From: Ceratotherium simum simum
Lineage: Eukaryota; Chordata; Mammalia; Perissodactyla; Rhinocerotidae
DNA length: 64,000 nt
Direction of reading: 5' to 3'
Assembly: GCF_000283155.1 (NCBI RefSeq)
Contig: NW_004454178.1
Span: 4,615,836-4,679,835 of the forward strand
The position numbers and the translations under genes were made by a program. Of the stretch, positions 58,830 through 64,000 are shown one piece after another. Under the pieces are notes generated by a model. That model ran no database searches. It saw nothing but the letters and a program-made list of their open reading frames with translations, and was not told the DNA's origin. Position 1 is the first letter of the stretch. Every line of letters begins with the position of its first letter.

Positions 58830-59410
58830 TCCCCACTTTCTCACTTTCCACACAGCAGCTGGAGAGCTTTTAAATAATTATCAATCACACATCATTCTCC
58901 TACTTAAAACTGTTCGGTGGTGTTAGGATACATGTCAGTCTTCTTTTCTTAGCCCACGAGGCCCTACCTGATCCGATCCTTGCCTTCCTACCGCTCCTCC
59001 TCCGTCCTCCATGCAGTCTTCCTTGCCTGCTCTCTGCAGTCACCCTGGCCTTCCTCTATCCCTTGGGAACACCAACTCCTTTCAGCCTGAGCACTTTTAC
59101 ACGTGCGGTCACCTGTGCCTGAAACCACTTGCCTCTAAATTGTCCTAAAGATGCTTCTTCCTTCTTGCCATGCTGATCTCAGCTAAATGTCATGTCTTCA
59201 GTGAGGACCCCCCCAACCACCTCATTGAAGATAACATTCTCCCCCAAATCACTGTCATATCTCCATGTTACTTTTTTCTTATAGCTGGGTCATTTTGCTC
59301 AGTTATTTTATTGTTGCTGCTTGTTTCCCCCGTTCATATGTAAGCTCCCTGAAAGTGATCCCCCTGTCTGTTTTGCACACTGCAAAGGAGGCCTTTGATA
59401 CATACTTGTA
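58830..59410 (+). mobile_element. L2 LINE 3' region (sense)
   Basis: A long ordered match to L2: 'cttagcccacgaggccctac', 'ctgatccgatccttgccttc', 'gcagtcaccctggccttcct', 'ctcagctaaatgtcatgtct', 'tcagtgaggaccccccc', 'atgtaagctccctgaaagtg', 'ccccctgtctgttttgcac'. This is the clearest L2 copy in the window. It stops just before the terminal repeat. Confidence 0.88.
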
Positions 59411-60849
59411 GAAATAATGAAAAAAAGCTTCATGTTAGAGTGCTTCGTAAATCCTGGTGTATAGCCAAAGATAAGATGCAAACATCAGCTGAACAACAGC
59501 CAGCCAAGTTTTTTATGTATATTTGTCCTAGTAAGCTGGATAAAAGCATATGTCGTGTGTGAGTGTGTGCTGTCCTCAAGGACGAGTGGATAAGTGGTCA
59601 CCTAATGTTCATGGGGCACACATTTTGATATTGATTCTTTTTGAACCTACTGTGCATCTTCTGTGTTGGAAATAATTAGAGCCTGTGAACTGAAGTGAAG
59701 GAAACATCTACAATGCTGAATAACCTAAAGTGAAGACAGAGGTATCTAATTAGTCTTTCTTGTGACAATCTTTTTTTGGATTAATATTCTTCTCTTTGAA
59801 AAGTCTAACAGTGCTGTTTATGTCACCGACTCTACTGATAATTAATAGTGTTCGCCATACACCTACGCATCTTCCCTCCAAAATATCTCTGTGTAACGCC
59901 ACTACTGGAAAGAACAATTTCAATTAGAGAGGAGACCTTTTGAAGTATTATAAGGAGTGTGTCCTATTATAAAAGAGAAAATCTCTGATAGAACATAATA
60001 TTTTATGTAACATGCCTGGTACATTGTTTAACAAAACACTCGATGGATAGCTCATCAGGACATGACTTAATTAAGAAGCAGGACTAGTGTTCATCCACAT
60101 TTTCTTTTTTTGAATCCTTAAGATGCTTTCCCGTATTATTTTCACCTTAGTCACAAGCTTATTAACTCGGGAATGAAGTGACAGGGCCTTTGTCTTCGAA
60201 TCTTGTAATTATAATTAATAGTAAGTTAAAGGGAAGCAGAAAACTTATATTCAAAGTTTAAAGTACAATGACTTTGTGGCACTTAGGGCAGCTGCCAGGA
60301 AGATATTAAGTAAGGGCTCATTATTCTTATTAATTAGAACTTCGGGAAGACATCTTTGAGAATGAAAGGCGTTTTTTGGTTACAAGAAGGACACTTACTT
60401 GGGGACAGAGCTTGAGGAGAGGAACTATGCTGTCTTCATCTCAGTATGCCCAGGGACTAGAGGAAACCTTCCTCCATTGCCAGCAACTCCTTTGTGCCAG
60501 TTGTATACATGAAGGCAGGGATAGGAGTCAGTGTGTACAGGCTGTCACTGTTTCCCTCAATGTGTTCCTAAGAACAGTATCATGACAGAAACAACCACAA
60601 AACTTACCTACGTTCATTTGTGAAAGTATTGTATATGGGGCTGCATTTTCATCAGAGGATTTAACATCAAATAAAGCACAGCAATGTCCTATGTCTATCA
60701 AAACCACGTGGAAACACCATTTTTCTTTAAATATCTACAATTGTAAGTACTAAATTTACTACCCATGATCTTTAGAAGAGGCAGGTATGGATTACAGAAG
60801 TTACCTACATGAAGGGCCAGGTTACAATGAAGTGCAATCGTGTTGAATA
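59411..60849. other. Unassigned DNA
   Basis: No recognised repeat or gene. The 69-codon frame at 60376-60585 is Cys/Gln/Ser-rich with no motif known to me. Confidence 0.4.
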
Positions 60850-61090
60850 ACAGTAACAGCTAACAGTCATGGAAAGCTGACCACGTTCAGGTATTGTTCC
60901 AACCACTTTCTATATATCAACTTATTCTATCCTCACAACACAGCACCCCTATGAATCAATTTTATTATTCCCTCCTTTTCACAAATCAGGAACCTGAGGC
61001 TGAGAGGTTGTACGATGTAATTAGCTAGTAAGTAAATTGTAGGCCAATATTCAAAACTAGCCAGGCCGGCCTCAGGGACCCTGTGTCTCT
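60850..61090 (+). mobile_element. MIR SINE (sense)
   Basis: 'caggtattgttccaaccact', 'tctatcctcacaacacagca', 'cacaaatcaggaacctgagg', 'ctgagaggttgtacgatgta', 'attagctagtaagtaaattg' follow MIR from its 5' half through the core to the 3' half. Confidence 0.88.
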
Positions 61091-61117
61091 GAACTATGAC
61101 AATGTTACTGACTTTTC

Positions 61118-61350
61118 ATTCTGTGTCTAACACTATTCTAAGTCCCTTATATGTATTTACTTATTTAATTCTCAAAACAAACCTATGAGGTCAATACTAT
61201 TTTCTTCCCATTTTTCAGAAGAGGAACCTGAGGAAAAGGCTGGTAACTTAACGTATCTAAGGATTCCTAGAAAGTAAACACTGGAGCAAGAGTTCAAACT
61301 CTTATTCTGGAGCCCACACTCTTAAACACTAGTCTGTCCCATGCCGTGCA
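61118..61350 (+). mobile_element. MIR SINE (sense), second copy
   Basis: 'gtgtctaacactattctaag', 'tcaaaacaaacctatgaggt', 'catttttcagaagaggaacc', 'gagcaagagttcaaactctt' and 'attctggagcccacactctt' are in MIR order. It lies directly downstream of another MIR in the same orientation. Confidence 0.85.
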
Positions 61351-61362
61351 AATGCTTTAGAA

Positions 61363-61584
61363 CAGGGGTAGGCCAACTAGGGCCCAGAGGTCAAATCTGG
61401 CCCACCAGCTGGTTTTGTAAATAAAGTTTTATTGGAACACAGCCGTGCTCATTCGTTTATGTTTTGTCTGTTGCTGCTTTCGTGATACAACGGCAGAGCT
61501 GAGTGGTTAGGGAAGAGACTACATGGTCCATAAGCCTAAAAGATTTACTATCTGGCCCTTTACAGAAAAGTTGTCCAACTTCTG
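61363..61584 (+). mobile_element. hAT-Charlie-type non-autonomous DNA transposon
   Basis: Starts CAGGGGTAGGCCAACTAGGGCCC. It contains 'gtaaataaagttttattgga', 'acacagccgtgctcattcg', 'acggcagagctgagtggtta' and ends 'gccctttacagaaaagttgt', 'ccaacttctg'. It is the same family as 23383-23591 and better preserved here. An 8-bp duplication is only approximate (ctttagaa against tttgaaac). Confidence 0.9.
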
Positions 61585-61879
61585 TTTGAAACCATAAGTA
61601 TTTCTTTCTCAATCATCTTTGATCCATCCCTCCACCACCCTGAACCTAGCCAAAGCCCAACTTCCAGAAAATGACAAGTGACAATAGTTACAATCTTTGA
61701 CACATCGTTAGAAAATGACAAAAAATGATCAGCTCTTTAGGAACTTCAAAATGCATCTCAATAAATCCCCCAGACAGAAATAAGACAACATTCAGCTTGA
61801 CTTCTGCTCCTGTTGTCATCTAAAAAAGGAAAAGGCAATTGAGGCTCTGAGCTCACCCCTCTGAGAGACGTCATCTCTG
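61585..61879. other. Unassigned DNA between hAT and MIR
   Basis: Short spacer. Nothing recognised. Confidence 0.5.
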
Positions 61880-62085
61880 GAGACAGTCCACTCAAATCCA
61901 CCCTCGTTCTGCCACTTCCTGGCTTCATGACCTTGTACAAATCATTTACCCTCTATGTGCCCCAGTTCCCCCACCTGCAAAGTGGGGATAACGGTCGACC
62001 TAACTCGTAGGTGTATTGTGACCATTAAATGAGTTAATTTAAGCAATTTGGGCATCAGGAACTGACTCCTATAAGGTATTAGTTA
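61880..62085 (-). mobile_element. MIR SINE (antisense)
   Basis: 'gttctgccacttcctggctt', 'catgaccttgtacaaatcat', 'ttaccctctatgtgccccag', 'cacctgcaaagtggggataa', 'gtgaccattaaatgagttaa' is the reverse complement of MIR (ccccattttacagatgagg, ttaacctctctgagcctcag in reverse). Confidence 0.88.
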
Positions 62086-62689
62086 TTTCTCCTACTCTTC
62101 AGCTTCTTCAAAAAACTGATTCAGAGATAAGCAGAGTGATACAGTTGAGGCCTGAGTGTACTGGGGAAATTTTCAATAGATTAAATTCCTATGGAATCAA
62201 CGCTTATTAAATATCCTTCTACAATTAACCTTTACAAAGTGCTCTATGAAAATAGGTGGATAAAAAATCAATGCCCTCTGACAACTTGAAGTACAATATA
62301 AGGCTTATAGTATTAGCAGAAGAAAGCAAACTAAAGATCTTATTAAGTGCAACATGTAGACATCAGCACAGAGGCTTTATGTAGAATGTAGGAGAGGTGC
62401 TACTCACCTGGTTTCTCCTACAACACCAGAGCATTTTAATTGGAAAGAGTAGGATCCTCTAACCCCTTTAAGATGATTATGTTAGGCGGCACTCAGCTCT
62501 ATATCTACACTGACAATTCCTAGATGTGCTCTTTAACGCAGGGTTTAATAATGACCAAATGACTTAAGTATTTTCTGGGAGTGATAACATCTCCAATCCC
62601 TGCAATAAGAATTATTGATGTTTACAATCACACATATAATAAATAAACTATGAAAGACTGATACTAAGTAGAAGTAGCTAAAATCATGA
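62086..62689. other. Unassigned DNA
   Basis: No gene or named repeat recognised. Confidence 0.45.
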
Positions 62690-62830
62690 GCCTTAAAGTC
62701 AGACTGTCCTGGATTCAAAGTTGTTTGAATCCACCCATTACCAAATGTGAGCTTGAGCAATTTACATAATAGCTCAACCTCTGCTTATTTAGTCATAAAA
62801 TAAAAGAAGTAATAGTACCAAAGTAAATCA
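62690..62830 (-). mobile_element. MIR SINE (antisense)
   Basis: 'aagtcagactgtcctggatt', 'gagcttgagcaatttacata', 'cataaaataaaagaagtaat', 'agtacc' follow reverse MIR order (agtctggctctggattc, gtgaccttgggcaagtcac, aaaatggggataataatagtacc). Confidence 0.65.
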
Positions 62831-62844
62831 CTCAGTCAGACATT

Positions 62845-62975
62845 GGACAATCATTTATTGAAACATCATTGTTATTACTATGTGCCAGTCACTGTTGGGG
62901 TTGAGTATACAGCAAGTATTCAGCAAACAGACAGACATAAATTCCTGCCCTCATGAGCTCGCATTCTACTTGTTG
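62845..62975 (-). mobile_element. L2 LINE 3' end (antisense)
   Basis: 'acaatcatttattgaaacat', 'ctatgtgccagtcactgttg', 'gggttgagtatacagcaag', 'aacagacagacataaattcc', 'tgccctcatgagctcgcatt' is the reverse complement of the L2 3' terminus. Confidence 0.8.
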
Positions 62976-64000
62976 TGAGTTAAGCTTTTGGTACTAATTC
63001 TGGTGCACATTAAGTTTTCTAACAATGTTAGATATCATTACTGTTAATTGATGACGAAGAGGAGGAGGGAGATTTCAGATAGCAGTGCCCCATGATGAAG
63101 TTGATAATAACACTGAACTTCTGTATCTGGGGAAATATTTCTGGTCCATGGCCTTTACCCTGTGATCCCCATCTTGATCATCCCCCACATGGAGTGACTT
63201 AAGCTGGGATTTACAACTCTTGATTGGGGATCTTTATCACTATGACCCAGTCTTTACCGACGCACTTATTCGGTGACTAATTCAGTAACAAGTATTTATT
63301 AATCAATTGTTAGGAAACATTAAATTCCTTTCTCTATATGCTGGAAATATTTCTGTTCAGTTTAAGACCATTTCATGGATGAAGTAAAATATCATATTCT
63401 TTAAAGAATAGAATATCAGTGTTGGACTGAAATTTGTCCAGAATGATTAGAAAAAAAGTCATTTATAGATGAGAGATATTAAAAAAAAAAGTCAGCATTA
63501 GAAAAGGAGTATATGGGCAAAATGATCAGTCCATGTGAAAAGGAAGTAGAAGTTACAGGTGGTATGGAGGAAGCCCCAAAGTAGAAGAGATCAGAAGAGT
63601 CTGGAAAAACACTGATTAACCACCAACGGGTTTGTGTTTGTATTCTTTCCCTAAGTTCTACAAATAGCTCCCTTCACAAAAGTCATTTTGGAAACTTAGC
63701 TTTCAAAGTTCGTAAAGACATCAATGATTTCAGTTATCTTCACTTAAAGAAGGTAATTTATCATCGAGTCAAGTGTGCGTGTGTCTGCCAGGGATGCTGT
63801 GAGCCAACATACATCATACTCAGTAGCTCCAAGGATTTGCTTTGCCTTCTTATGTGTATTTGAATATAGAATTCATTTCAATCTGACATTTTTTACCTCT
63901 CCTCATATTTTTCTTCTAATTAAGTTCTATAAATGTATCCTCTACTCGGTTTGAGCTGTAATAAATTCCTTTCCTAAATTGGCATTCTGAAAGTCACAAA
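62976..64000. other. Unassigned DNA to window end
   Basis: AT-rich sequence with no recognised repeat or gene. Confidence 0.45.

Noticed and set aside
1..64000. Bacterial or phage systems, CRISPR arrays, operons, ribosome-binding sites
   Set aside because: No spaced direct-repeat arrays, no gene-dense coding, and the repeat content is mammalian throughout.

Overview
This window is mammalian nuclear DNA, and it most probably comes from a perissodactyl (horse family, with rhinoceros or tapir possible). The main evidence is eight copies of the tRNA-derived SINE known from horses as ERE. Its recognisable head reads GGGGCCAGCCC..GTGG..AGTGGTTAAG, and its tail module reads GATGTTAGCTCAGGGCCAATCTTCCTC. 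The L1 3' ends are also of horse type. The composition is AT-rich, there is one 365-base assembly gap (51732-52096), and nothing bacterial, phage-like, operonic or CRISPR-like is present.

I find no protein-coding gene I can name. The window reads as intergenic or deep-intronic DNA. The longer open frames lie in L2 or L1 relics, ERE copies, simple repeats or the gap, or look like chance frames. Two weak coding candidates are described: a two-part minus-strand frame at 24815-25291 and a possible 114-nt phase-1/phase-1 exon at 47796-47909.

Layout. 1-4160: antisense L1/HAL1 relics split by an old LTR, then a complete solo MLT1-type LTR with a 5-bp target-site duplication (TSD). 4160-11790: mostly unassigned, with L2, MIR and purine-rich patches. 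11794-12436: a deleted Tigger1-type transposon flanked by TA. 13310-14040: an L1 3' region. 14041-15900: apparently single-copy DNA that could hold conserved non-coding elements. 15900-16842: L2 and two ERE copies. 18840-31330: L2, MIR, L1, hAT and L3/CR1-like relics, three ERE copies, and a palindromic CTCF-like site at 29675. 31900-36950: L2 followed by mainly unassigned sequence with a compound hairpin at 33002. 36937-41940: the most complex block, with an ERE whose tail became a GA-rich microsatellite, then a long sense L1/HAL1 broken by a solo LTR and a Tigger-like element, both with clean target duplications. 42440-44070: L1 and ERE around a GC-richer patch. 51556-52860: a truncated ERE, the gap, and an L1 with an inverted 5' end. 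53794-54335: a second MLT1-type LTR in reverse. 58830-62975: a dense L2/MIR/hAT cluster.

The elements do not form a pathway. What they give is a layered insertion history: L2, MIR and L3 are oldest, then L1M/HAL1, MLT1, Tigger and hAT, then ERE. I found no convincing previously undescribed system. All family names come from memory of consensus sequences and should be checked with RepeatMasker.
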